From Leptospira ainazelensis (lineage in GTDB: Bacteria; Spirochaetota; Leptospiria; Leptospirales; Leptospiraceae): 64,000 nucleotides of DNA. Every line of letters starts with the position of its first letter. The first letter of the stretch is position 1. Of the stretch, positions 55,121-63,063 are shown piece after piece. Made by a program: the position numbers and the translations under genes. Below the pieces are notes generated by a model. That model was given only the letters and a program-made list of their open reading frames with translations. It did no database searches and was not told the origin of the DNA. The stretch covers positions 1 to 64,000 of the forward strand of contig NZ_JAFFPT010000004.1 of assembly GCF_016918785.1 (NCBI RefSeq). The letters are read 5' to 3'.

Positions 55121-55160
55121 AATTTCCAAACGGCTCGACCAAAATAGTCGTTTGGAAATT
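55121..55160 (+). terminator. Hairpin after the topoisomerase operon
   Basis: AATTTCCAAACG (55121-55132) and CGTTTGGAAATT (55149-55160) pair as a perfect 12-bp stem with a 16-base loop, 17 bases after the stop. No T run follows, so it may be a transcript-end stabiliser rather than a strict intrinsic terminator. Confidence 0.5.
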
Positions 55161-55200
55161 CCGATTCCTCTCGAATCTCATTTCAATCATTCGTTTTTTA

Positions 55201-55230
55201 TAACGGAAGAATTTCGAAATTCTTCCGTTA
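55201..55230. repeat. 30-bp perfect palindrome
   Basis: Both halves (TAACGGAAGAATTTC and its reverse complement) are exact with no spacer, preceded by TTTTTTA. It is long enough to form a cruciform or a strong RNA hairpin. On the minus strand the stem is followed by TAAAAAACG, not T-rich; on the plus strand by CCTGATTT. Confidence 0.75.
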
Positions 55231-55692
55231 CCTGATTTAGAAATTATCCCAAAACCTTTCGAGCTTCAACAGAAGAGAGAAACCTATTTTTACAAAAATG
55301 TAGGAACTCCAATCAGAATTTAAGAAAAATAAGGCAGTTAGAAAGTTCAAAGATCGCAAAAGGGACGTAATCTGTAGGAACTCCTGCTTTTTTATTACGA
55401 GCCTACCTGATGTTTATAAACGCGTTTTGAGATTTAAAGACAAGCTCTAAATTGATCAGAAAAAAACATCCATCCAAATCCTTCGCTGTGTGAAACGCGG
55501 CTCGTCTGTATTTTTGAAATTTTTCCGGTTGTTACGACAAACGGTTCCGTTCTGAAATTCTACTTGCAAAATCGCTTTGCTGCAAAAATTCGATTCTTTT
55601 AGAAGGTCGAATCCGTTTTAAAACCATCTGAAAAACAAAGAGATTTTTATTTTTACAGAAAATACGATTTTTAGAATATTCAAAAAACATTA

Positions 55693-56364
55693 CTAATATT
55701 GATTCGTTTTAGATCCATGCAAAACCCCACGACCGAAAATTTCTAAAATTTTCCTGAGTTCCGCTTCGTCGTCAAACTTCTCATCCTTACTTAGAACAAA
55801 TCGATAGATTAAATAAGAAATATTGATGCTATAGGAAGTTTTTACGAGTGTCTCCGGATCTATCTCTTTTCGAATCTCGCCTTTCTCTTGAAAATAACGA
55901 ATCGCTTCCAAGGCGGGTGCGAAAAGATTCTCCTTCCAAACGGAACCGAAGTATTCCGCGAAACTCGAATCATGAAGAATCGCGGAAGCAAGAATCCGCA
56001 CTTTGTGGTGATTCCCCTTTGCAGCTTGTATACGATTCCTCATGATCGAAAGATACCACTGTCCAAAGGAAATATTTCTTTCTTCTAAGAATTTCCTAAG
56101 TTCGGGTATTTGTTCGGCAAATGCGGTTTCATAGACGATGGAAGACAGGATTCTAAAATAAAGATCCTTTTTCGTTGGAAAGTATTTAAACAAGGTTCTT
56201 TCAGTTACCTTAGCTTCTTTCGCAATCTCCGAAGTTGTGGTTCCCTCGAATCCCCTTTCTCCAAAAAGTTTTTCTCCCGCCTGGAGAATGTCTTTTTCCT
56301 TCGCGCTTGCCGGATTGACGTATTTCCCGTATTCGTTTAGTAATTTTTTTCGATTCAGTTTCAA
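55693..56364 (-). CDS. TetR-family repressor
   Basis: The 223-aa protein has an N-terminal TetR HTH: LFGERGFEGTTTSEIAKEAKVTERTLFKYFPTKKDLYFRIL (about residues 33-73), followed by a helical ligand-binding domain. It is divergent from the PhlG-like gene, and the gap contains a perfect 22-bp operator-like palindrome at 56493-56514 and a weaker one at 56461-56482, so it very probably represses that gene and itself. The ligand would be the hydrolase substrate or a related aromatic compound, by inference. Confidence 0.88.
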   Translation of the reverse strand: MKLNRKKLLNEYGKYVNPASAKEKDILQAGEKLFGERGFEGTTTSEIAKEAKVTERTLFKYFPTKKDLYFRILSSIVYETAFAEQIPELRKFLEERNISFGQWYLSIMRNRIQAAKGNHHKVRILASAILHDSSFAEYFGSVWKENLFAPALEAIRYFQEKGEIRKEIDPETLVKTSYSINISYLIYRFVLSKDEKFDDEAELRKILEIFGRGVLHGSKTNQY

Positions 56365-56460
56365 GTAGTACCCTACGCTCGATTCTTAAAATCGAACATG
56401 GAATGAAAGTAGAATTCCGAATCAGGGTGTACTTTTTTTTTCAATTTCCCTAAAAAAAGA

Positions 56461-56514
56461 TTGTATAGTAAATGCTATATTTTATTTTTAATAAGTATAG
56501 TGATCACTATACTT
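56461..56514. promoter_or_regulatory. Two operator-like palindromes between tetR and the PhlG-like gene
   Basis: 56493-56514 is a perfect 22-bp palindrome (AAGTATAGTGA and its complement) that ends 8 bases before the PhlG-like ATG, touching its GAGG ribosome binding site. 56461-56482 matches it at 15 of 22 positions, preserving GTATAGT and CTATA. The two are 32 bases apart, about three helical turns, favouring cooperative binding of a TetR dimer. Confidence 0.78.
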
Positions 56515-56522
56515 GAGGTTTT

Positions 56523-57194
56523 ATGAAAAACGTAGATTTGACGATTCCCGAAATTCTTCCCGTATCTTGGCTCAAAAAAGGAATCGAGACCGCCTCTTCA
56601 GGCGTGAGAACTCTTCCGGACGGAAGAGTTCAATTCTGGATACGACATTCTCCAGTAAAAGGGGTTACGCCGAAGATGCTCGTTTGGTGGTTTTCTCATC
56701 TGGAGGGAAAGATGGCATACGAAGGAGGAGAATTTGAAAAATATCGTGTCTGGCATCCGGAAGACCACGTTCACGCGAGTTATGAAAAAAGACTTCCCGA
56801 CGGTTCGATCGGCCCCGGCGCTTCCATTCGTTTGGTGGAATATCTTGGAAGAAACAAAAAATATATCGTGAACATCGTGACGGATATCGAGAAGTTAAAC
56901 GAAACAGGCTACATTCACAATCCGAAATTGGAAGGAAAATATAAAGTTGCAAGAATGGAATATACCTTTGCGCCTTCGGGAAACGATACGGTCTACGAAA
57001 ACTGTTTGATTATAGGATGGAAAGGCTGGACTTGGAGAATCGTTCGTCCGCTCTTCTTAAAGTTCGTCTTTAACAAAGAAAGAGGATCGGCTTGGATCAA
57101 ACACAACATCGAAGAAGTGGGACAATTTGAACGTTTTCTTCCTGAACTCTATCGAAAGGAAAACTCTCGGAGATCGGAACGAAGCGCCGTCTGA
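56523..57194 (+). CDS. PhlG-like hydrolase (DAPG/phloretin hydrolase family)
   Basis: The 223-aa protein resembles the DAPG hydrolase PhlG family: MLVWWFSHLEGKMAYEGGEFEKYRVWHPEDHVHASYE and the C-terminal KHNIEEVGQFERFLPELY, where H-x3-E matches two of the zinc ligands known in PhlG. The enzymes cleave C-C bonds of acylated phloroglucinols. Natural substrate in this organism is unknown. GAGG lies 5 bases upstream. It is controlled by the divergent TetR regulator. Confidence 0.78.
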   Translation: MKNVDLTIPEILPVSWLKKGIETASSGVRTLPDGRVQFWIRHSPVKGVTPKMLVWWFSHLEGKMAYEGGEFEKYRVWHPEDHVHASYEKRLPDGSIGPGASIRLVEYLGRNKKYIVNIVTDIEKLNETGYIHNPKLEGKYKVARMEYTFAPSGNDTVYENCLIIGWKGWTWRIVRPLFLKFVFNKERGSAWIKHNIEEVGQFERFLPELYRKENSRRSERSAV

Positions 57195-57231
57195 TCGGAA
57201 ACTCTTTTTTGAAAAGTCGTTCCGAATTCAA

Positions 57232-57274
57232 AAAGGGAGTAGAAAATTCTTAAGATATTTTTCTTACTCCCTTT
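57232..57274. terminator. Bidirectional stem-loop after the PhlG-like gene
   Basis: AAAGGGAGT (57232-57240) and ACTCCCTTT (57266-57274) form a 9-bp stem with inner GAAAA/TTTTC pairing. The structure lies between the convergent PhlG-like and amine-oxidase genes, where a shared terminator is expected. Confidence 0.6.
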
Positions 57275-57322
57275 GAAAGTGGAAGAGATTCGACTTTGTA
57301 AAATCCCGTTCTTAGATCTTTT

Positions 57323-58669
57323 TTAGACTTGATTGACCGCACGAATCGCGGAGGCAAGGGCGCCTTCCACCGTCCCGTTCAATTCTGCGGTATGTTCTCC
57401 GGCAAAGAAGATTCGGTCCATCGGCTTGAGTAGGGATATGATCGATCCGTAACTTCCCGGCGGGAAAGTAGCGATTCCGGAAGGAACGTATTTAGAATGA
57501 GAGGACTCGCTGCTTTGTATCCGAAGGACTTGCAGATCTTTTTTCTGACTCAAACGCTCCAATGCCAAACGGATGTATTCCACCTTCAACGCGTCCGTCG
57601 CTGTTGCCATCACGTCGTAACGATCTCCCGTTGAGATCATTCCCAAAACCTTATCTTCCGAATTCGATTTTGTTCCCGCATCGTAAAGAAAACCCGCGGC
57701 CGAATCCGAATACGCCGAAAAGTTTTCCCTTGTCCACGGCGCCTCTCTAAGCATTAGAAAAGTCTTATAGATTCTAGAATAACGGATTCTCAGCGCTGAA
57801 AGTTTTTTCTCCTTGTCCAATTCCGGATCCCATTGAATCGAAGTTAGTTGGTTTGCCGGAATCGTCGAAATACAAGCGCTTCCTTCGATTTTTTTTCCGG
57901 AAGAGGTAGTCACTGAAACTTTTCCTTCTCCCTGAGAAACGGATACGACCGGATCCGCAAAAATTGTTTCCGTGTTTTCCAAAGAAAAAACGAGAGCCTT
58001 TGCGAGAGCTTCCATTCCACCTTCGATTCTTGTGTTGTATTTCGGGAAGTTGATCAAATCGGACAAAACTTTCTGTGCGGAAAGCGAACGAAGCGAATCC
58101 CCATAATATAAAGAATATTTAAAATTCAAAATCGCGAGATCGTCCGGAGTCATTCCCTGATAGATCGAAAAATTATAAAAGCTGATCCGATCCAGTTCCT
58201 GTTGCTGCACGGAATTGATCTTTGAATTCATCTGAACGAGTTTATTTAGAATTTCCTGAGACTTTGGAGAAATTTCCCAAGTGCCCGCTTTCTGATAGGA
58301 ACCGAAAAAAAGATCCGACTGGACTTCAAAATCCGCGGTTTTCAATCCCAATTCTCGAGCCAAACTTCTTGCGGTCTTATGTTCGGCCTGGATCCATTCG
58401 GCTCCGAGGTCCAAAAAATTTCCGCTCGAATCAGGGACAGTCCGGATTCTTCCTCCCAAACGATCCGTCGCTTCGATCAATTTTACCTTAATTCCGGTTT
58501 TTCCCAATAGATAAGCCGCGTAAAGCCCGGAAATTCCGCCTCCAAGGACGATCACCGTCTTTTGAGTCCCGGTAGTTCCCTGTGCAAGTAAATTCATCCC
58601 AGGAAGGCCGGAAATGCCCGCAGCGGTCAAAATTCCAAGTTTGATAAACTCTGATCTACTAATTTCCAT
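57323..58669 (-). CDS. Flavin-dependent amine oxidase
   Basis: The 448-aa FAD enzyme has an N-terminal exported segment (about residues 1-29) with a Tat-like sequence SRSEFIKLG in which the second Arg is Ser. The ADP-binding motif is [39 protein letters not shown], and the C-terminus has [28 protein letters not shown], typical of monoamine and polyamine oxidases. Substrate unknown. The start is divergent from the cobalamin riboswitch transcript. Confidence 0.85.
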   Translation of the reverse strand: MEISRSEFIKLGILTAAGISGLPGMNLLAQGTTGTQKTVIVLGGGISGLYAAYLLGKTGIKVKLIEATDRLGGRIRTVPDSSGNFLDLGAEWIQAEHKTARSLARELGLKTADFEVQSDLFFGSYQKAGTWEISPKSQEILNKLVQMNSKINSVQQQELDRISFYNFSIYQGMTPDDLAILNFKYSLYYGDSLRSLSAQKVLSDLINFPKYNTRIEGGMEALAKALVFSLENTETIFADPVVSVSQGEGKVSVTTSSGKKIEGSACISTIPANQLTSIQWDPELDKEKKLSALRIRYSRIYKTFLMLREAPWTRENFSAYSDSAAGFLYDAGTKSNSEDKVLGMISTGDRYDVMATATDALKVEYIRLALERLSQKKDLQVLRIQSSESSHSKYVPSGIATFPPGSYGSIISLLKPMDRIFFAGEHTAELNGTVEGALASAIRAVNQV

Positions 58670-58747
58670 TGTTAAGTCCGAATTGAATTCGGGAATTTGT
58701 TCCCACTCCTAATTTTCGGCAATTGAACTTCTTCCCAAGGAAAGATT

Positions 58748-58777
58748 TTGACTAAACGGTCGGAATTCCGCGAGAAT
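58748..58777 (+). promoter_or_regulatory. Possible promoter of the B12 operon
   Basis: TTGACT (58748-58753) and GAGAAT (58772-58777) are separated by 18 bases, about 54 bases before the start of the riboswitch. The -10 is weak, so this is a low-confidence suggestion. Confidence 0.35.
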
Positions 58778-58830
58778 TTCCGGTCCGGAAAATACCTTGC
58801 AAGAAAAGAGTCGGAATTTTCCTCTGTCCC

Positions 58831-59023
58831 TAAGCTTTCAGGGAGGAAGTTGGGTGTAATTCCCACGCTGACCCGCAACTGTGATTTCGATTTTCGAAAG
58901 TGAATCGATAAGCCAGATCTTCCCCGCGAACACCGTCCTCGAGGTAGGGACAGTTCGAAACTCGCCTACGCATTTTCATGCTTCCGCGATGGGGTCCCGA
59001 AAGACGAGAACGTCGGGGGACCC
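58831..59023 (+). ncRNA. Cobalamin riboswitch
   Basis: The core sequences are [14 protein letters not shown] of the AdoCbl riboswitch: GGTGTAATTCCCACGCTGACCCGCAACTGT at 58853-58882 and GATAAGCCAGATC at about 58907-58919 (B12-box region). Stem elements TCCCT/AGGGA at 58827-58844 and a later hairpin GGGTCCC/GGGACCC (58992-58998, 59017-59023) flank the core. GTCGGGG (59012-59018) can also pair with CCCCGAC (59111-59117), which abuts a small hairpin over the ribosome binding site of the next gene, so translational control is plausible. Confidence 0.93.
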
Positions 59024-59144
59024 GAGTGGAAAATCTAACTTTTACAATCCATTCGTTTAGATCGGATTCTAATTTGAATTCATACGATTCTAAACTTAGA
59101 ATCTTGTCTACCCCGACAAAAGACAACTTTTGTAGGAAACAACC

Positions 59145-59711
59145 ATGAAACGAAACGTAATTTGGAACCTTTTAGTAACGGCCGTTCTTCTTTTTGGAAC
59201 CGTAAACTGTTTTGAGACGAAGCAGGAAGAGAGCAACAACGATCAGATCGCAACCCTCTTAACCATTGTTAACGTCACGAATTTGCAAATCGCAGGGACT
59301 TGGAGCGCATACAACGGAACCGCGTCTTATGCAGGCGATGCGTTCAGTAGCGCCGGAACCGTTAAGACCGGAGAATATACTTTGACGAATTTTTCCTTCA
59401 AACAAGTAAGCGGCACTTCCACTTATGAAGGAACGATCCTCGAGTATGATAATACCAAACAGGTTATGTATGTCCAATTTACCGCACATCCATTCGGCGC
59501 CGCCGGAAAATTTTCCGCATACTATTGGAATTATTTCACCGACAATAAATTCTATCTCTGCGGCGATTTGACCGGCAATAAAACTACGTTAGACGCTATC
59601 AAAGCAAGCACTCAAGTAAACGACAAAACGAATATGAACACAGGTTGTTATACGAATAACACGTTCACACCTGGAACCGGATTTGTTTGGAATCGTTTCG
59701 AAGCAAAGTAA
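59145..59711 (+). CDS. B12-riboswitch-controlled lipoprotein I
   Basis: The 188-aa protein has a lipoprotein signal with lipobox GTVNC (Cys near residue 24) and a mature beta-rich domain with repeated short strands (GTWSAYNGTASYAGDAFSSAG, TSTYEGTILEY, KFSAYYWNYF, KFYLCGDLTGN), which resembles Leptospira lipoproteins of unknown function. I do not know a characterised homologue. It is the first gene downstream of the cobalamin riboswitch, and its ribosome binding site AGGA follows a CAAAAG/CTTTTG hairpin. A B12-binding or uptake role is inferred from regulation alone. Confidence 0.8.
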   Translation: MKRNVIWNLLVTAVLLFGTVNCFETKQEESNNDQIATLLTIVNVTNLQIAGTWSAYNGTASYAGDAFSSAGTVKTGEYTLTNFSFKQVSGTSTYEGTILEYDNTKQVMYVQFTAHPFGAAGKFSAYYWNYFTDNKFYLCGDLTGNKTTLDAIKASTQVNDKTNMNTGCYTNNTFTPGTGFVWNRFEAK

Positions 59712-59721
59712 ATTGAAGAAT

Positions 59722-59757
59722 GAGATAAGTGGGCTGATTTTTTAATCCACTTATCTC
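59722..59757 (+). promoter_or_regulatory. Intercistronic hairpin between the two lipoprotein genes
   Basis: GAGATAAGTGG and CCACTTATCTC form a perfect 11-bp stem around a 14-base AT-rich loop, 10 bases after the first lipoprotein stop. It lacks a following T run, so it more likely sets mRNA stability or partial termination between the genes than ends the operon. Confidence 0.5.
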
Positions 59758-59767
59758 GGTTAAACTT

Positions 59768-60613
59768 ATGATAAACAAACAATTAAACGGAAAAAGGATC
59801 CTTGTTCTTTTTTTTATTCCTCTCTTTTTGTTTTTCGGATGTAAGGAAACTGAAAAAGAAGATTCGGATTCCATTGCGGCTCTTCTTTTCCTTGCACAGA
59901 CTAACGCAAATAACACCTACCAAAATCCTTGTCGAAGCCGATCGGCAATCGATCAGGTTGGAATTTATAACGCCAAACAAATTGTAAGCGCTCCTGCCGA
60001 TACCGGAACCGGGTTTCAGGATTCTTCCTGTGCTTCCGACGGAATCTTAGGACTTGGGAATTTTAACGGCTCCCTGGACGTCTTTACTTTGGATACGAAC
60101 GGAGCGGGTGCGTCTCTAGTGCTTGGATGGAATGGAAAAAAAGTCCAAAATACGACGGGCAACGACTTTATCGTTTTTGAAAATCCGTTTCAACAGAATA
60201 ACAATGCGACAAATGTTTTCTTAGAACCTGTAATCGTAGAAGTAGGAAACGACCTCACTAACTGGTGCGGATGGAATCCGAATTACACCGGCGGCGGTGC
60301 ATTCTCCACAAATCCCGCAAACTGGCTTCGATTTGCCGGACTTCGTTATGTGGATTTCAATCAAGAAAAGAATTCGATGGATTCAGCGACACTTTTTACA
60401 TCCGGCGGCGGCGACGGGTTTGATCTTCTCGATGCAAACTTTGGAGCTTCAGGCAACGGCTGCAACGGAGCCTTAACGGTAAATCTGCAAACCAACGGAT
60501 TTCTTTACGTCAAACTTACTTCCGCAAAAGCGATTTTGACGACCCTGCCGATCCCGGGCGCGAATGAGAATCCGGACATAGACGGCGTAATCGGAAAACA
60601 ACTCAGCCCTTAA
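59768..60613 (+). CDS. B12-riboswitch-controlled lipoprotein II
   Basis: The 281-aa protein has lipobox FFGC (about residue 25) followed by KETEKEDSDSIAALL. The mature domain reads GILGLGNFNGSLDVFTLDTNGAGASLVLGWNGKK, NDFIVFENPF, EPVIVEVGNDLTNWCGW and SGGGDGFDLLDANFGASGNGC. The FIVFENPF with EPVxVEVG pattern recalls extracellular beta-sandwich surface proteins that I associate with B12-uptake loci elsewhere. It might be a surface B12- or cobinamide-binding protein. No characterised homologue is named with confidence. Confidence 0.8.
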   Translation: MINKQLNGKRILVLFFIPLFLFFGCKETEKEDSDSIAALLFLAQTNANNTYQNPCRSRSAIDQVGIYNAKQIVSAPADTGTGFQDSSCASDGILGLGNFNGSLDVFTLDTNGAGASLVLGWNGKKVQNTTGNDFIVFENPFQQNNNATNVFLEPVIVEVGNDLTNWCGWNPNYTGGGAFSTNPANWLRFAGLRYVDFNQEKNSMDSATLFTSGGGDGFDLLDANFGASGNGCNGALTVNLQTNGFLYVKLTSAKAILTTLPIPGANENPDIDGVIGKQLSP

Positions 60614-60626
60614 TTAGGAGAATCTA

Positions 60627-61232
60627 ATGGAAAAAATCAATCTTGTCCTTCAAAAATGGAAAACCGCTTTTAACCAGAACGAAGGAGTCTCGACTTTAGC
60701 GGTGATTCTTGCCGGAATTTCCCGTTTCCTTCCGCATCCTTCCAACTTTACCTCGATCGGCGCCATGACGGTGTATTCCGGCGCTCGGGTCCAAGGTTGG
60801 AAATCATTTTTATTTCCGCTCTTTATTCTCCTTACCACGGATTATATTCTTTCTCGGATCCACGGTTTCGAAATGTTTTACGAAGGATTTTTTCTCGTTT
60901 ATTTTTCTTTGATGATAAACGTTTTTCTCGGAAAATTCTTTCTAAAGAATCAAACAAAACTAATATTCGTTTCCGGGATAGCGCTCCTCGCGAGCATACA
61001 ATTTTTTATTATTTCTAATTTTTCCGTCTGGGCCTTTTCTTCTTTTTACGCGAAAACCTGGGACGGATTATTGACTTGTTATTTAGCTGCAATTCCTTAT
61101 TTCGCAGGCACATTGTTAGGTGATTTGCTTTACACTTCCGTATTGTTCGGTATTTTAGACCGGGTGGAATTAAAGATAAAGGGAAGAATTTCGATTCCTG
61201 AAAACCTAACAAAAAAGGAACTCTCTGTTTGA
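60627..61232 (+). CDS. DUF6580-like membrane protein, putative transporter
   Basis: The 201-aa protein has about five to six membrane segments and the family pattern [27 protein letters not shown] followed by [21 protein letters not shown]6580 members are thought to be small-molecule transport components. TAGGAG precedes the ATG. It is followed by cobT with a TTGA overlap. Import of cobalt, benzimidazole or cobinamide are possible roles, none demonstrated. Confidence 0.75.
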   Translation: MEKINLVLQKWKTAFNQNEGVSTLAVILAGISRFLPHPSNFTSIGAMTVYSGARVQGWKSFLFPLFILLTTDYILSRIHGFEMFYEGFFLVYFSLMINVFLGKFFLKNQTKLIFVSGIALLASIQFFIISNFSVWAFSSFYAKTWDGLLTCYLAAIPYFAGTLLGDLLYTSVLFGILDRVELKIKGRISIPENLTKKELSV

Positions 61233-62263
61233 ATTTAAACGAGCTACACTCCAGAATACAAAGTAAAATCGATCTAAAAACAAAACCTCCCGGTTCCTTG
61301 GGAATCTTAGAATCACTTGCGCTTCAGATCGGGTTGATTCAAAATACCGATTCTCCGGAACTAAAAGAGCCGCATCTTTTGGTTTTTGCCGGAGACCACG
61401 GCCTTGCGAATTCCGGGGTAAGCGCGTATCCAAAAGAAGTTACCTATCAAATGGTATTCAATTTTCTGAATGGAGGCGCCGCGATCAACGCCTTCTGCAA
61501 ACAGAATTCGATTCGCCTGAAAGTGATCGATGCCGGCGTTGACTTTTCTTTTCCTCACGATTCGGTCTCTAAAAATTCGGATTTTATCAGTGCCAAAGTC
61601 GGTTTTGGAACTAAAAACATTTTGATGGAACCGGCGATGACCGAAGAAGAGTGCAAACAAGCGATTGAAAGAGGAGCTTGGGTGTCTACCGAGTCTGTAT
61701 CCAAAAATTGTAATGTAATCGGATTCGGTGAAATGGGAATCGGAAACACTTCTTCGGCGAGTTTGATCACGGCCGCCGTTTTAGAAAAGGATCTCAAAGA
61801 AGTTACAGGACGAGGAACCGGCTTAAACGATCAAGGTTATCAAAAGAAAATCGTTATTTTAGAGGAATGTCTTTGCAAATATAAGGCGGACCTAAAAACT
61901 CCTTCCGATATCCTTCGAATTTTCGGCGGATTTGAAATCGCAATGATCGTAGGCGCTATGATCGACTCCGTAAAAAAGGGAAGGATCATTCTGATCGACG
62001 GATTTATTGCGAGTGCGGCTTTTTTAATCGCACAAAGAATGGAACCTTCCATAATCAAAAATGCGGTCTTCTGTCACAAATCGGTAGAACCCGGCCACGT
62101 TTATATATTAGAAGAATGGAATGCAAAACCCCTTCTGGATTTGGGGCTCAGGCTCGGAGAAGGAACCGGTTGTGCGATCGCGTATCCGATTCTACTTTCC
62201 TCGATCACTTTTTTGAAAGAGATGGCTTCCTTTGAATCGGCCAAGGTAAACCAAAAAAATTGA
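61229..62263 (+). CDS. cobT: Nicotinate-nucleotide:DMB phosphoribosyltransferase
   Basis: The 344-aa enzyme makes alpha-ribazole phosphate from NaMN and dimethylbenzimidazole for the lower ligand of B12. Motifs: [56 protein letters not shown], and RLGEGTGCA, where Glu311 corresponds to the known catalytic Glu. The start is TTG, sharing TTGA with the DUF6580 gene stop. It works with CobS and CobC downstream. Confidence 0.95.
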   Translation: MNLNELHSRIQSKIDLKTKPPGSLGILESLALQIGLIQNTDSPELKEPHLLVFAGDHGLANSGVSAYPKEVTYQMVFNFLNGGAAINAFCKQNSIRLKVIDAGVDFSFPHDSVSKNSDFISAKVGFGTKNILMEPAMTEEECKQAIERGAWVSTESVSKNCNVIGFGEMGIGNTSSASLITAAVLEKDLKEVTGRGTGLNDQGYQKKIVILEECLCKYKADLKTPSDILRIFGGFEIAMIVGAMIDSVKKGRIILIDGFIASAAFLIAQRMEPSIIKNAVFCHKSVEPGHVYILEEWNAKPLLDLGLRLGEGTGCAIAYPILLSSITFLKEMASFESAKVNQKN

Positions 62264-63063
62264 TCTTTTCTTTTTTAAGGGAAGAATGGAATCGTTTTTG
62301 CGCCTCGTGGATGTTTAACACGAGGCTTCCCGTTCCTCCCTTCTACGTCTATTCGGAAGACTCCCTATCGCGCTCGTCCAGATACTTTCCTTTTATGGGC
62401 TGGATCGTTTCCGCAGGAGCGTCTTTTGCGAGTTATGGTTTGGCGCAAATTCTCCCTATCGAAATCGCGATTCTTTTAGGAATGATCGTAAGCGTTTTGA
62501 TCACCGGAGGTTTTCACGAAGACGGTCTCGCGGACGTCTGCGACGCGTTTGGCGGAGGATGGAGCAAAGAAAAAATTTTAGACATTATGAAAGACAGTCG
62601 AATCGGAACCTTCGGTTCGATCGGTTTGATTCTATCCTTAGGATTAAAGTTTTTTCTCCTCGTTCAATTATTCAAACTTTCATCTTTAATTTTTCTATTT
62701 ACCTCCTGGTTCGCGCACGCGGCGAGCAGATGGTCCGCATTAGTTTTGATGATGTTGATCCCGTATGCAAGGGATAACGATCTTTCCAAGTCAAAGCCGA
62801 TCGTTAAAAAATTATTCGTTTCGGACTTTATAATTTCCACTTTTTTCGGATGTTTTCCGGCGTTCTTTTTCGCTCGGAAATATCCGGATCAAATCCTGCA
62901 TATTCTTCTCGGTTTTGGATTTGTGTTTCTTATGATAACTTATCTAAGATACTATTTTAAAAAATGGATCGAAGGTTTTACCGGAGATTGTCTCGGATTT
63001 ACTCAACAAGTAACCGAGTTACTTTTTTATCTTGGAATATTAACTTCTTGGAACTCTTTTTAA
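62260..63063 (+). CDS. cobS: Adenosylcobinamide-GDP ribazoletransferase
   Basis: The 267-aa integral membrane enzyme joins adenosylcobinamide-GDP with alpha-ribazole. It has the typical NTRLPVPPF near the N-terminus, [16 protein letters not shown] with [15 protein letters not shown], and several membrane helices. A TTG start overlaps the cobT stop (TTGA); ATG at 62311 would cut off the family N-terminus. It overlaps cobC by 16 bases. Confidence 0.94.
   Translation: MIFSFLREEWNRFCASWMFNTRLPVPPFYVYSEDSLSRSSRYFPFMGWIVSAGASFASYGLAQILPIEIAILLGMIVSVLITGGFHEDGLADVCDAFGGGWSKEKILDIMKDSRIGTFGSIGLILSLGLKFFLLVQLFKLSSLIFLFTSWFAHAASRWSALVLMMLIPYARDNDLSKSKPIVKKLFVSDFIISTFFGCFPAFFFARKYPDQILHILLGFGFVFLMITYLRYYFKKWIEGFTGDCLGFTQQVTELLFYLGILTSWNSF

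Larger units (their letters stand above)
55105..55692. other. 588-bp intergenic region with palindromes and repeated motifs
   Basis: Between two convergent genes and without a supported gene. It holds a 12-bp-arm hairpin (55121-55160), a 30-bp perfect palindrome (55201-55230) and two copies of TGTAGGAACTCC (55299-55310 and 55373-55384). The remaining 300 bases are AT-rich with nothing I can assign. Confidence 0.6.
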
